64,000 bases of DNA, taken from Paraburkholderia guartelaensis (lineage in GTDB: Bacteria; Pseudomonadota; Gammaproteobacteria; Burkholderiales; Burkholderiaceae). The DNA is taken from positions 167,616 to 231,615 of the forward strand of contig NZ_SMOD01000014.1 of the NCBI RefSeq assembly GCF_004353905.1, read 5' to 3'. This document shows, one piece after another, positions 16,617 to 24,793 of this stretch (within the stretch, counting starts at the first letter, position 1; the number at the start of each line of letters is the position of its first letter). Both the position numbers and the translations under genes were made by a program. The notes beneath the pieces were generated by a model. The model saw only the letters and a list, made by a program, of their open reading frames with translations, did no database searches and had not been told where the DNA came from.

Positions 16617-16681
16617 ACCCGTCTCCTCCATGTCTCCTCCTGATATGGATTCAGCCCGCTCTCTCAGCGGGCTTTTTCTTT
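16617..16681 (+). ncRNA. Candidate small RNA with UCUCCUCC seed, copy 1
   Basis: The predicted transcript is about 65 nt. It has a single-stranded 5' end with CGTCTCCTCCATGTCTCC, then a short stem CCATGT/ATATGG with a CUCC-rich loop, then a strong terminator hairpin AGCCCGCT-CTCTC-AGCGGGCT and a T-rich tail. The UCUCCUCC segments are complementary to Shine-Dalgarno sequences. A near copy with the same 5' 18 bases, promoter spacing and fold is at 40386-40449 on the minus strand. No convincing protein is encoded. Confidence 0.65.
16653..16681 (+). terminator. Rho-independent terminator of small RNA copy 1
   Basis: AGCCCGCT (16653-16660), a 5-base loop and AGCGGGCT (16666-16673) form a perfect 8-bp stem followed by TTTTCTTTT. 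Confidence 0.85.
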
Positions 16682-16721
16682 TCTGGCGCCGATTTGCCCG
16701 GGCCGCCAGCCATCCTCGCAG

Positions 16722-17141
16722 TCATTCCTTTACGAACACAAAGTCGCACTTGCGCGAAGTCGTACGCGAGCCGCTACCTGAAGTCGCGTCGAACTGCGCG
16801 CTGACTTCATACGAATAGGGCGCCTGAGTGTTGGCGTGGGGGGGTGAGACGGTCAGACCTTGGGCGACGAGCGTGGCAGACCCGTCGGGTTCGAGCTTGC
16901 CGTCCAGCGTGAGCCAGCCGCGCGCATCTCGTTCGCCATGTTCGCCGTGGAGAACGTTTTGCTGGATTTCGACGGGAAACTGATACCGGTAGCCCGATGC
17001 ACCGTCGGCGCCCTTGGGGCAGGTGAGCGTCACGTTCCAGTCGCCGTCGAAGGTGCCTGCGGCGTGTGCCGCCGGTGTTCCCGCAAGGCCCGCGCAGACG
17101 GCGATGGATTGCACGGCTAACGTTAATTTACCTACCCGCAT
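16722..17141 (-). CDS. Secreted hypothetical protein
   Basis: A 139-residue protein with a signal peptide of about 29 residues (cleavage near AHAAGTF). The mature part is beta-rich: FDGDWNVTLTCP near its start and a C-terminal SRKCDFVFVKE. The two mature cysteines (in TLTCP and RKCDF) may form a disulphide. The body resembles small periplasmic lipocalin-like or DUF-type proteins, but I cannot name a family. The frame remains open upstream to 17492, yet codon content changes and the signal peptide begins at 17141, which I take as the start. No operon partner is apparent. Confidence 0.65.
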   Translation of the reverse strand: MRVGKLTLAVQSIAVCAGLAGTPAAHAAGTFDGDWNVTLTCPKGADGASGYRYQFPVEIQQNVLHGEHGERDARGWLTLDGKLEPDGSATLVAQGLTVSPPHANTQAPYSYEVSAQFDATSGSGSRTTSRKCDFVFVKE

Positions 17142-17448
17142 TGCGGCTCCCAGTGTCGAGTCATCTGGCACTATTGTGATCGCAAATGGCGTGCCGGTAT
17201 GGGCGCCGTCGCACAGTGTGTTTCGGGATAGCCCGCCGCCTGGGCTCGGCGTTTTGTCAGCTTGGTTGCAACCTACGTTCGCAACTAACTGTCCAGCGCG
17301 CCCAACGTCCCTGAGTTTGGCCTGCGCAACCGCAAAAGCGCCAATCATTGGCGCGATGAATGAAACCCGTCTCCAGGGTGAGCGGTGTAAATGCCCGAGC
17401 GAGCGTGTCGTGGCGTTTCGCGACGACGACCACCCCCGGCGGACACCC
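17142..17448. other. Intergenic, nothing recognised
   Basis: About 300 bases between the secreted hypothetical protein and the SRPBCC gene, both on the minus strand. An open frame continues through it, but the translated residues look random. I see no clear signal. Confidence 0.35.
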
Positions 17449-17850
17449 TCACCGTTGTGCCAGATTGCGCTGGAGCGCCGCGCAGCCCGCATCCGTGAGC
17501 GGCTCGACCAACTGGATTCGCTCGTCGGGTTTGAAGTCGCTGACCCAGACCACGCGGCAACGCTGGGGCGAAGCGGGTGAATCCGGCACGACCTGAAGCG
17601 TCGCGTGATGATGCTCGAAGCGTCCGCCGCACACGGTGTAGGCGAGGCGCATGTGCGCGTCGTCGACGACGATCACGCGCTCCTCGATCACGGTGCCGTC
17701 GGCGAACGTCACCCATCGCACGTCGTTTTCCATGCGCACGCCGGTCAGCACGCCGGCAAACACGCGGTCGACATTGGCGGGATCGCGCAGCGCGGCCCAG
17801 ACGTCTTGCGCCGAGGCTTCAACGGGAATGTCCCGGTAGACGGTAGCCAT
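17449..17850 (-). CDS. SRPBCC family protein (polyketide cyclase/dehydrase type)
   Basis: A 133-residue START/SRPBCC-fold protein. The N-terminal YRDIPVEASAQDVWAALRDP and the central TFADGTVIEERV and HHHATLQVVPD are typical of the ligand-binding cavity family. Start 17850 has AAGGAGACA at good spacing, so the longer frame is rejected. The ligand or reaction is unknown. It precedes no obvious partner; the EamA gene lies upstream on the same strand. Confidence 0.82.
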   Translation of the reverse strand: MATVYRDIPVEASAQDVWAALRDPANVDRVFAGVLTGVRMENDVRWVTFADGTVIEERVIVVDDAHMRLAYTVCGGRFEHHHATLQVVPDSPASPQRCRVVWVSDFKPDERIQLVEPLTDAGCAALQRNLAQR

Positions 17851-17964
17851 CGCACTTGTCTCCTTCGTTTTGTGTGAAGAGTGCATCGTGCGCGCGCCAC
17901 GTGTGGCGGTCCTGGGAAATCTTGACGTCGTTTGCGAAGGAAGTGGCCGCGACGCGTGCGGCCC

Positions 17965-19056
17965 TCAGTGCGCGTGCCGATGGTGCACGTCGGGGTAGTG
18001 CGCGTGGCTATGCGTGATCGGCAGGTGACGATGCGCGTGCGTGTGCGGCTCCGAGCCGTCCCACGCGAAGTCGTGCTCGTGCTGATGGTGTTCGTCGTGC
18101 CGGTGTGCGTGGGTGTGATCGAGTGGCTCGTGTGTGTGCGTGTGGTCGTGACGTTCGCGCACGTGCAGCCAGACGCCAAACGCCATCAACGCGAGCGCGA
18201 GCCAGAAGGCGAGCGCCGGGCGTTCCGGCCACAGCAGCAGTGACAGCGCCACGCCGAAGAGCGGCGCCACGGAGAAATAGGCGCCGGTGCGCGCCGTGCC
18301 GAGATGGCGCAGCGAGATGACGAAAAGCACGAGGCTTACGCCATAGCCCGCGAAACCCACGGCCATGGCGCCGCTGACCGCCTGCCAGGCGGGCCAGTGC
18401 GCGCCCGCGGCGAGCGCAATCCCGATATTCACCGGCCCGGCGACGAGCCCTTTGGTGCAGGCGACGACCATCGCGTCATTGGTCGAAACCTTGCGCGTGA
18501 GGTTGTTGTCGATGGCCCAGCACAGGCACGCGAGCGCGACGAGCAGCGCGCCGGGCGCGATGCCGGACACAGCAGCGCCAGCATGCGCGCCGGGCCACGA
18601 AAGCAGCACACCGCCCGCCACGATCGCCAGCATGCCCAGGGCGATCTGCGCATCGAAGTTTTCACGAAAGCAGACCCAGGCGATGAGCGCCGTCAGCACG
18701 CCTTCGAGGTTCAGCAGCAGCGCGCTCGTGGCGGCGGGTGTGGTGTTCAGGCCGAGCATGAGCAGGGCGGGAGCCGCCACGCCGCCCGCGGCGATCGCAC
18801 CGGCAAGCCATGGCAGTTCGGCCAGGCGCAGCGGGTCGTGTGCGGGCTGATTCGCGGCGGTTGAGTCGCTGCGGCGCGCCGAAAGGCGGCGCAACAGCAG
18901 CACGACCGCGAGCCCCGAGCCGCTGCCGAGATAGAAGAGTCCCGCGAGCATGAACGGCGACATGCTGCCGAGCAGCGCCTTGGCGAGCGGTGTGGTGATG
19001 CCGAACAGGGCGGCCGCGAGCAGCGCCGTGAAAATGGTATGCCGATGGGACTTCAT
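17965..19056 (-). CDS. EamA/DMT transporter with histidine-rich C-terminal tail
   Basis: A 363-residue drug/metabolite-superfamily exporter with ten membrane helices in two EamA repeats (about residues 5-150 and 165-295). The cytosolic C-terminal tail of about 65 residues holds 24 histidines in HTHTH, HTHAHRH and similar runs. Such tails bind Ni, Co or Zn in metal chaperones and transporters, so metal export or metal-dependent gating is inferred. No metal regulator is adjacent. It is single and divergent from the apiose locus. Confidence 0.85.
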   Translation of the reverse strand: MKSHRHTIFTALLAAALFGITTPLAKALLGSMSPFMLAGLFYLGSGSGLAVVLLLRRLSARRSDSTAANQPAHDPLRLAELPWLAGAIAAGGVAAPALLMLGLNTTPAATSALLLNLEGVLTALIAWVCFRENFDAQIALGMLAIVAGGVLLSWPGAHAGAAVSGIAPGALLVALACLCWAIDNNLTRKVSTNDAMVVACTKGLVAGPVNIGIALAAGAHWPAWQAVSGAMAVGFAGYGVSLVLFVISLRHLGTARTGAYFSVAPLFGVALSLLLWPERPALAFWLALALMAFGVWLHVRERHDHTHTHEPLDHTHAHRHDEHHQHEHDFAWDGSEPHTHAHRHLPITHSHAHYPDVHHRHAH

Positions 19057-19246
19057 TGCAGGCCGGAAGTGGGAAGTGGAATAAAAAGCGTAGAAGGCGC
19101 GCGATGGGCGCGCAAGCGGGCTGCGCGCCGAGCGGGCCCGGGACCTATCAGTCTTTAACCTGGGCAGGATATAAGTGCCGATTCTGCCACTTGTGCGAGA
19201 TGAGAGAAAACCCTGGATCTAAAAACATAGCGGAACCCGCGCCTAC

Positions 19247-19265
19247 TGGTATGATGACCTCATGA
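19247..19265. promoter_or_regulatory. Apiose-locus GntR operator, site 1
   Basis: TGGTATGATGACCTCATGA shares its first 11 bases exactly with the inverse of site 2 at 26809 (TGGTATGATGAGTAGACCA). It contains an extended -10 (TGGTATGAT), so binding would block the importer promoter. The right half is degenerate compared with ACCA. Confidence 0.6.
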
Positions 19266-19354
19266 CGGCATAAGTGATGAGTGTTGCAAAGCAATCGCGA
19301 CCGTCAGCTGGTTGTAGTCAGACAAAGGCGTTTAACCAGACAGGAGACAGCATC

Positions 19355-20293
19355 ATGAAGGCACCCAAGCGTTGGCTTGCGTCGACGTTGATGTCATTTG
19401 CGGTTCTCGGCACGGCGGGCGTCGCGCAAGCGGCCAATCTCATCGCCATCATCACCCCCTCTCACGACAATCCCTTCTTCAAGGCGGAAGCCGACACGGC
19501 GAATGCGCGCGCCAAGGCGCTCGGCTACGACACCATCGTGCTGGTCCACGACGACGACGCCAATAAGCAATCGCAACTCATCGACACCGCCATCGCCCGC
19601 GGGGCGAAGGCGATCATTCTCGACAACGCCGGCTCGGAGGCGTCCATCGCCGCAGTCCAGAAGGCGAAGGACGCAAAAATTCCGGCGTTCCTGATCGATC
19701 GTGAAATCAACGCGACCGGCATCGCGATCTCACAGATCGTTTCGAACAACTACCAGGGTGCGCAGCTCGGCGCGCGCGCCTTCGTCAAGGCGATGGGCGA
19801 GAAAGGCAACTACGTGGAGCTCGTCGGCCGCGAGGCGGATATCAATGCCGGCATCCGCTCGAAGGGCTATCACGACGTGATCGACCAGTTTTCGAACATG
19901 AAGATGGTCGAGCGTCAATCGGCGAACTGGAGTCAGACTGAAGCCTACACGGTAATGGAATCGATCCTGCAGAGTCACCCCGACATCAAGGGCGTGATAG
20001 CCGGCAACGACACCATGGCGATGGGCGCAACAGCCGCGTTGAAAGCTGCGAAGCGCAACGACATCATCGTGGTGGGCTTCGACGGCAGCAACGATGTGCG
20101 CGACGCGATCAAGCGTGGCGACATCCGCGCGACGGTGTTGCAGCCAGCGGCCGAAGCGGCCAACGACGCGGTCGATCAGGCCGACAAGTATCTGAAGACC
20201 GGCGCGACGGGCAAGCCCGAAAAGCAGCTCATCAACTGCTCGCTCATCACGAAGACGAACGCCGGCAAGCTCGACATGTTCGCCTTGCGTTAA
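19355..20293 (+). CDS. Sugar ABC transporter substrate-binding protein (apiose importer)
   Basis: A 312-residue periplasmic protein with a signal peptide ending AQAAN. Its type I sugar-binding fold matches RbsB: IITPSHDNPFF, DNAGSEASIAAV, IDREIN and the C-terminal VVGFDGSNDVRDAIKRG. The start at 19355 follows CAGGAGACAG. It heads an operon for the lipoprotein, ATPase, permease and two catabolic enzymes. D-apiose is the inferred ligand, from gene context. The GntR operator lies 90 bp upstream. Confidence 0.88.
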   Translation: MKAPKRWLASTLMSFAVLGTAGVAQAANLIAIITPSHDNPFFKAEADTANARAKALGYDTIVLVHDDDANKQSQLIDTAIARGAKAIILDNAGSEASIAAVQKAKDAKIPAFLIDREINATGIAISQIVSNNYQGAQLGARAFVKAMGEKGNYVELVGREADINAGIRSKGYHDVIDQFSNMKMVERQSANWSQTEAYTVMESILQSHPDIKGVIAGNDTMAMGATAALKAAKRNDIIVVGFDGSNDVRDAIKRGDIRATVLQPAAEAANDAVDQADKYLKTGATGKPEKQLINCSLITKTNAGKLDMFALR

Positions 20294-20363
20294 GGCGCGC
20301 ATCGGTAGCACAAGCATTGCACGAGCGGGGCGCGGCGCGCTCCGCAAGGACATCCGTAACCAC

Positions 20364-21035
20364 ATGGGGTTATGCATGGGAGTGCTTCGGTACGCGGTCA
20401 TTGCCGTTGTGGCGAGCGGTGCGCTGCACGGTTGCAAGCTGGTGAAGAACAGTGATCTGCAGGGCTCGGGTGGATCGCACGACAACTATGCGTCGGCGGG
20501 CTACGACCCGAACGCCATGGTGGCGTCGATGTGGAGTACGAAGATCGTGCCCGACATCGAAAAGCGCGCGGTGGACTATCGGACGCTGCGCGACGCGATC
20601 AAGGCGGACCCCGACGCCGCAGGCCACAAGTACGGTTACCGCGGCAAGGACGACGGCGCGCCGTGGAATTTTCCGACCACACTTCACGGCACCATCGTGG
20701 ACGTGGACACGCAGTCGAGCCAGGGCACCGTGGGCGTGGACGTCGACGGCAGCGGGCAGGCGAGCGTGATCGTCGACATCGGCCCGACGGTGCTCGGCAC
20801 CACACTGCGCGATTCGCTCGATTTCATTTCGTTCAGCAATTTCCGCAACCAGATCGAGTATGCGCAGTTTGGCACGGCGCTCAATGCGTACGCAGCGAAT
20901 CACGTCTTGAAGCCGCTGCCGCGCAACGATCTGAAAGGCAAGCCGATTACCGTAACAGGGTCGTTCTCGTACGACTCGTCGAGCGACCAGCCGGAGATCG
21001 TGCCGCTCGCGGTCACGGTCGGGGGCAAGTCATGA
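20364..21035 (+). CDS. DUF2291 lipoprotein of sugar ABC operon
   Basis: A 223-residue lipoprotein with lipobox LHGC about 25 residues in. The body contains YGYRGKDDGAPWNF, found in the DUF2291 family, which occurs inside RbsB-type sugar ABC operons and is thought to be periplasmic. The exact role is unknown. It overlaps the ATPase gene by four bases (ATGA). An alternative start at 20376 would give a shorter leader. Confidence 0.8.
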   Translation: MGLCMGVLRYAVIAVVASGALHGCKLVKNSDLQGSGGSHDNYASAGYDPNAMVASMWSTKIVPDIEKRAVDYRTLRDAIKADPDAAGHKYGYRGKDDGAPWNFPTTLHGTIVDVDTQSSQGTVGVDVDGSGQASVIVDIGPTVLGTTLRDSLDFISFSNFRNQIEYAQFGTALNAYAANHVLKPLPRNDLKGKPITVTGSFSYDSSSDQPEIVPLAVTVGGKS

Positions 21036-22597
21036 CCGGTGCGAGCAATGCGGACGTGATCCTCCAGGTCGAGGACGTCACCAAGGTCTATCCCGGCACG
21101 GTTGCCCTGAAGGGCGTGAACTTCGCGGTGCGGCGTGGCGCAGTCAATGTGCTCGTGGGCGAGAACGGCGCGGGAAAATCCACGCTCATGAAGATCATCG
21201 CGGGCGCGGAGCAGCCAACCAGCGGGAATCTCGTTCTGGACGGCAAGCCTGTCGCACCGGCCAGCAGCGCAGAGGCACTGCGCCTCGGCATCGGCATCGT
21301 CTTTCAGGAACTCAACCTGTTTCCGAACCTCACGATCGCCGAGAACATCTTCATCGCGCACGAAATCACGCGTGGCGGCATCGATATCGACGCCGACGCA
21401 CAGCGCGAGAAAGTGCGCGCGTTGCTCGCGCGGCTCGAACTCGACCTCAGCCCCGACACGCTGGTCGAGGATCTGCGCATCGGACAGCAGCAACTTGTGG
21501 AGATCGCGAAGGCACTCGCCCACGACGCGCGCGTGCTGATCCTCGACGAACCCACCTCGGCGCTCAGCGCGGCGGAAGTGGCCGTGTTGTTTCGCGTGAT
21601 CGCGGAGCTGAAGGCGCAGGGCGTCTCGATCGTCTACATCTCGCACCGGCTCGAAGAACTGGTCAGGATCGGCGACTACATCACGGTGCTGCGCGACGGC
21701 CTCATCACGGGCCATCAACCGATGGCGCAGATCGACGTGCCGTGGATCGTGCGGCAAATGGTGGGCCGCGAAACGAAGGACTTTTCGCGCCCCGTCGGCC
21801 ACACGCGCGGCGCCGAGGTGCTGACGCTGCGCGACGTCACGCTGCCGCGCAAGGGCAGTGGCTTGCTCGTGGATCACGTGTCGCTATCGCTTCACGCGGG
21901 CGAGATCGTCGGCATCTACGGACTGATGGGGGCGGGGCGCTCCGAGCTGTTCGAATGCATCCTGGGCGTGCATCCTCACGCAACCGGCAGCGTCGTGCTC
22001 GACGGCAAGGCGCTCGACGGCAAGCCGATCGCGGGGCGCGTCGTGCAGGGCCTTGCGCTCATTCCCGAGGACCGTAAGGCCGACGCACTGCTGCCCATCA
22101 TGTCGATTGGCGAGAACATGACGCTGTCCAGTCTCGCGGCACATGCGCGAGGTTTCCACATCGATCCGCGGCGCGAGCAGCGCTCCGTGCTCGATTACAT
22201 TCGCGACCTCGCGATCAAGGTCGCCGACTGGCGGCTGCCGGTCAGCTCGCTCTCCGGCGGCAATCAGCAGAAGGTGGTGATCGCGCGTGCGCTGATGACC
22301 ACGCCAAAAGTGCTGCTGATGGACGAGCCCAGCCGCGGCATCGACGTCGGCGCGAAGGCGGACATTTTCAAGGTCATGCGCGACCTCGCCGGCCGGGGAC
22401 TGGGCGTGCTGTTCGTGACGTCCGATCTGGAAGAGGTCATGGCCTTGTCCGATCGTATTCTCGTGATGTCGAACGGCCGTGTCACCGCTGAATTCGATGC
22501 CGCCGACGCTACGCAGGACGCGCTCGTCGCCGCCTCCGCAGTCGGGCACAGGACGGCGCACGCCGCCCACGCGGCAGCGCACGAACAGGCGGCCTGA
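21032..22597 (+). CDS. Sugar ABC transporter ATP-binding protein (RbsA-like)
   Basis: A 521-residue protein with two fused nucleotide-binding domains. The first has Walker A GENGAGKST, a degenerate signature RIGQQQL and Walker B ILDEPTSAL. The second has the altered Walker A GLMGAGRSE, signature LSGGNQQ and Walker B LMDEPSRG, the normal pattern for RbsA/XylG proteins. It powers import by the neighbouring permease. The start overlaps the DUF2291 stop. Confidence 0.93.
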   Translation: MTGASNADVILQVEDVTKVYPGTVALKGVNFAVRRGAVNVLVGENGAGKSTLMKIIAGAEQPTSGNLVLDGKPVAPASSAEALRLGIGIVFQELNLFPNLTIAENIFIAHEITRGGIDIDADAQREKVRALLARLELDLSPDTLVEDLRIGQQQLVEIAKALAHDARVLILDEPTSALSAAEVAVLFRVIAELKAQGVSIVYISHRLEELVRIGDYITVLRDGLITGHQPMAQIDVPWIVRQMVGRETKDFSRPVGHTRGAEVLTLRDVTLPRKGSGLLVDHVSLSLHAGEIVGIYGLMGAGRSELFECILGVHPHATGSVVLDGKALDGKPIAGRVVQGLALIPEDRKADALLPIMSIGENMTLSSLAAHARGFHIDPRREQRSVLDYIRDLAIKVADWRLPVSSLSGGNQQKVVIARALMTTPKVLLMDEPSRGIDVGAKADIFKVMRDLAGRGLGVLFVTSDLEEVMALSDRILVMSNGRVTAEFDAADATQDALVAASAVGHRTAHAAHAAAHEQAA

Positions 22598-22663
22598 GCA
22601 CGCGCGTTCAACAACAGTTGTCTCGGTTCCAACGTTTAGCCTGCATTCATCTGGAGAGCATTC

Positions 22664-23731
22664 ATGTCGCTGGCCATCAAGAGCACGGCACCCGGAGCGA
22701 GCTTCAGCGAGGCGCCGCTGCTCCTGCTGCTGAAGCTGCGCACGTTCATCGCATTGTTCGCGGTCGTGGTCTTCTTTTCGTTCGCTGCCCATAACTTTCT
22801 GAGCATCGAGAACCTGCTCATCATGTCGCGGCACGTCGCGCTCAATGCCTTCCTCGCGATCGGCATGACGTTTGTGATCGTGGCGGGCGGCATCGACCTT
22901 TCGGTGGGCTCGGTCGTGGGGCTGACGGGCATGGTGGCAGGCGGGCTCATCCTCAAGGGCATTCCCATCGGCAGCGAGTACACGCTCTTTCTGAGCGTGC
23001 CTGCCGTGATCGTCGTGGCGCTGATCGTGGGCGTGCTGGTAGGCGCGATCAACGGCCTGCTCATCACCCGGCTGAACGTCGCGCCGTTCATCGCGACGCT
23101 CGGCACGCTCTATATCGCGCGAGGCGCAGCGTTGCTGTCCTCGGGCGGCGAGACCTTCCCGAACCTCACGGGCAATCCAGCCTATGGTACGAGCGGCTTC
23201 CCCGTTCTCGGCAGCGCGACGATACTTGGCATCCCGCTCACGGTGTGGTTGCTCGTCGTGGTGGGCGTGGTCGCCGCGTATATCGCCGCGCGCACGCCGC
23301 TCGGCCGGCAGATCTACGCGGTCGGCGCCAACGAGCGCGCCGCCCAGCTGTCGGGTGTACGCGTCAATCGCGTGAAGATGTTCGTCTATATGTTTTCCGG
23401 CTTCTGCGCGGCGATCGTCGGGTTGATCATTTCGTCCGAACTCGTCGCTTCGCACCCCATGAGCGGCGAGACGTTCGAACTCAACGCGATCGCGGCGGCC
23501 GTGCTGGGCGGCACGTCGATGTCGGGCGGACGCGGCAAGATCGGCGGCACCATCGTCGGCGCGTTCGTGATCGGCATGCTTTCGGATGGGCTCGTGATGA
23601 TGGGTGTGAGTTCGTTCTGGCAGACCGTGATCAAGGGCGTCGTCATCGTGGCGGCGGTGGTCGTCGACCAGATCCAGCGGCGCGCGCAGCAGCGCTTTGC
23701 GCTGCAAAAGCAGGCTGCAACGGGGGCGTGA
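22664..23731 (+). CDS. Sugar ABC transporter permease (RbsC-like)
   Basis: A 355-residue inner-membrane permease with eight to ten helices and the BPD_transp_2 signature: GGIDLSVGSVVGLTG, NGLLITRLNVAPFIATLGT and AAAVLGGTSMSGGRGKIGGT. It works as a homodimer with the RbsA-like ATPase. It is followed by apsD after 3 bp. AGAG precedes the ATG at 22664. Confidence 0.92.
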   Translation: MSLAIKSTAPGASFSEAPLLLLLKLRTFIALFAVVVFFSFAAHNFLSIENLLIMSRHVALNAFLAIGMTFVIVAGGIDLSVGSVVGLTGMVAGGLILKGIPIGSEYTLFLSVPAVIVVALIVGVLVGAINGLLITRLNVAPFIATLGTLYIARGAALLSSGGETFPNLTGNPAYGTSGFPVLGSATILGIPLTVWLLVVVGVVAAYIAARTPLGRQIYAVGANERAAQLSGVRVNRVKMFVYMFSGFCAAIVGLIISSELVASHPMSGETFELNAIAAAVLGGTSMSGGRGKIGGTIVGAFVIGMLSDGLVMMGVSSFWQTVIKGVVIVAAVVVDQIQRRAQQRFALQKQAATGA

Positions 23732-23734
23732 CCG

Positions 23735-24793
23735 ATGAGTGTGACCACGAGTGCAGCACCGGCGCAATTGAGGGGCGCGTTGATCGGCTGCGGATTCTTC
23801 TCGCTCAATCATCTGCATGCGTGGCAGGACATCGACGGCGCACGGATCGTCGCGCTGTGTGACGCGAACCGTACGCGGCTCGATGAAGTCGGCGACCGGT
23901 TTGGCATCGAGCGGCGTTACACGGACGCGGCCACGATGCTGCGCGAAGAGCGGCTCGACTTCGTCGATATCGCGACCACCGTGCCGAGTCACCGCGCGCT
24001 CGTGGAGCTTGCGGCGGCGGCCGGCGTGGCCACGATCTGCCAGAAGCCGTTCGCTTCCTCGCTCACCGATGCGCGCGCAATGGTTCAAACGTGTCACGAA
24101 GCCGGCGTGCCGCTGATGGTGCACGAAAACTTTCGCTGGCAGCGCGCGATTCAGGCCGTGGGAAGGGCGCTGCGCGAGGGCGCGATCGGGCAGCCGTTCT
24201 GGGGGCGCGTGTCGTTTCGTTCTGCATATGATGTGTTTAGCGGTCAGCCCTATCTGGCGCAGGGCGAGCGCTTCATCGTCGAAGATCTCGGCATACACAT
24301 TCTCGACGTCGCGCGCTTCCTGTTCGGCGACGTGGCGCGTGTGAGCGCCACGACCGCGCGCGTGAACCCTTCGATTCGCGGCGAGGACGTCGCGACGATC
24401 CTGCTCGCACATGAAAGCGGCGTGAGCAGCGTGGTGGATTGCAGCTACGCGACGCAGTTGCCGCGCGAGCTCTTTCCGCAGACGCTCATCGAAGTCGACG
24501 GCGCCGGGGGCTCGCTGCGGCTCTTCGCCGACTACCAGTTGCAGATCCACACGCGTGGCGGCACGGAACTGCGCAGCGTCGCACCGCGTGCGCTCTCATG
24601 GACGAGCGAGCCCTGGGTAGCGATCCAGGGCAGCGTGGTCAGCATCCAGTCGCACTGGGTGGATTGCCTGCGGCGCGGCGTCGAGCCGGCCACGAGCGGT
24701 CGCGACAATCTGCGTACGCTTGAGCTTGTGGAGGCTACGTATCTTTCGGCGCGCGAGGGGCGCAGCGTCGTGCCGGGAGAGGCGGCGTCATGA
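23735..24793 (+). CDS. apsD: D-apiose dehydrogenase (Gfo/Idh/MocA family)
   Basis: A 352-residue NAD(P)-dependent oxidoreductase. The Rossmann domain begins with GALIGCGFFS, and the CQKPF motif supplies the catalytic Lys equivalent of EKP. The C-terminal GFO_IDH_MocA substrate domain has ENFRWQRAIQ and EDLGIHILDVARFL. In the D-apiose pathway ApsD oxidises D-apiose to D-apionolactone. The assignment rests on family plus the neighbouring lactonase, oxidoisomerase, kinase and RuBisCO-like genes. The ATGA overlap with apnL supports translational coupling. Confidence 0.82.
   Translation: MSVTTSAAPAQLRGALIGCGFFSLNHLHAWQDIDGARIVALCDANRTRLDEVGDRFGIERRYTDAATMLREERLDFVDIATTVPSHRALVELAAAAGVATICQKPFASSLTDARAMVQTCHEAGVPLMVHENFRWQRAIQAVGRALREGAIGQPFWGRVSFRSAYDVFSGQPYLAQGERFIVEDLGIHILDVARFLFGDVARVSATTARVNPSIRGEDVATILLAHESGVSSVVDCSYATQLPRELFPQTLIEVDGAGGSLRLFADYQLQIHTRGGTELRSVAPRALSWTSEPWVAIQGSVVSIQSHWVDCLRRGVEPATSGRDNLRTLELVEATYLSAREGRSVVPGEAAS

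Noticed and set aside
16630..16818. Short plus-strand open frame starting in small RNA copy 1
   Set aside because: It reads through the terminator hairpin and the opposite-strand secreted protein gene; the second RNA copy does not keep the frame.
21884..24550. 888-codon minus-strand frame under the apiose importer and apsD
   Set aside because: Its translation is Arg/His/Asp-rich without any domain and mirrors GC-rich codons of clear plus-strand genes.
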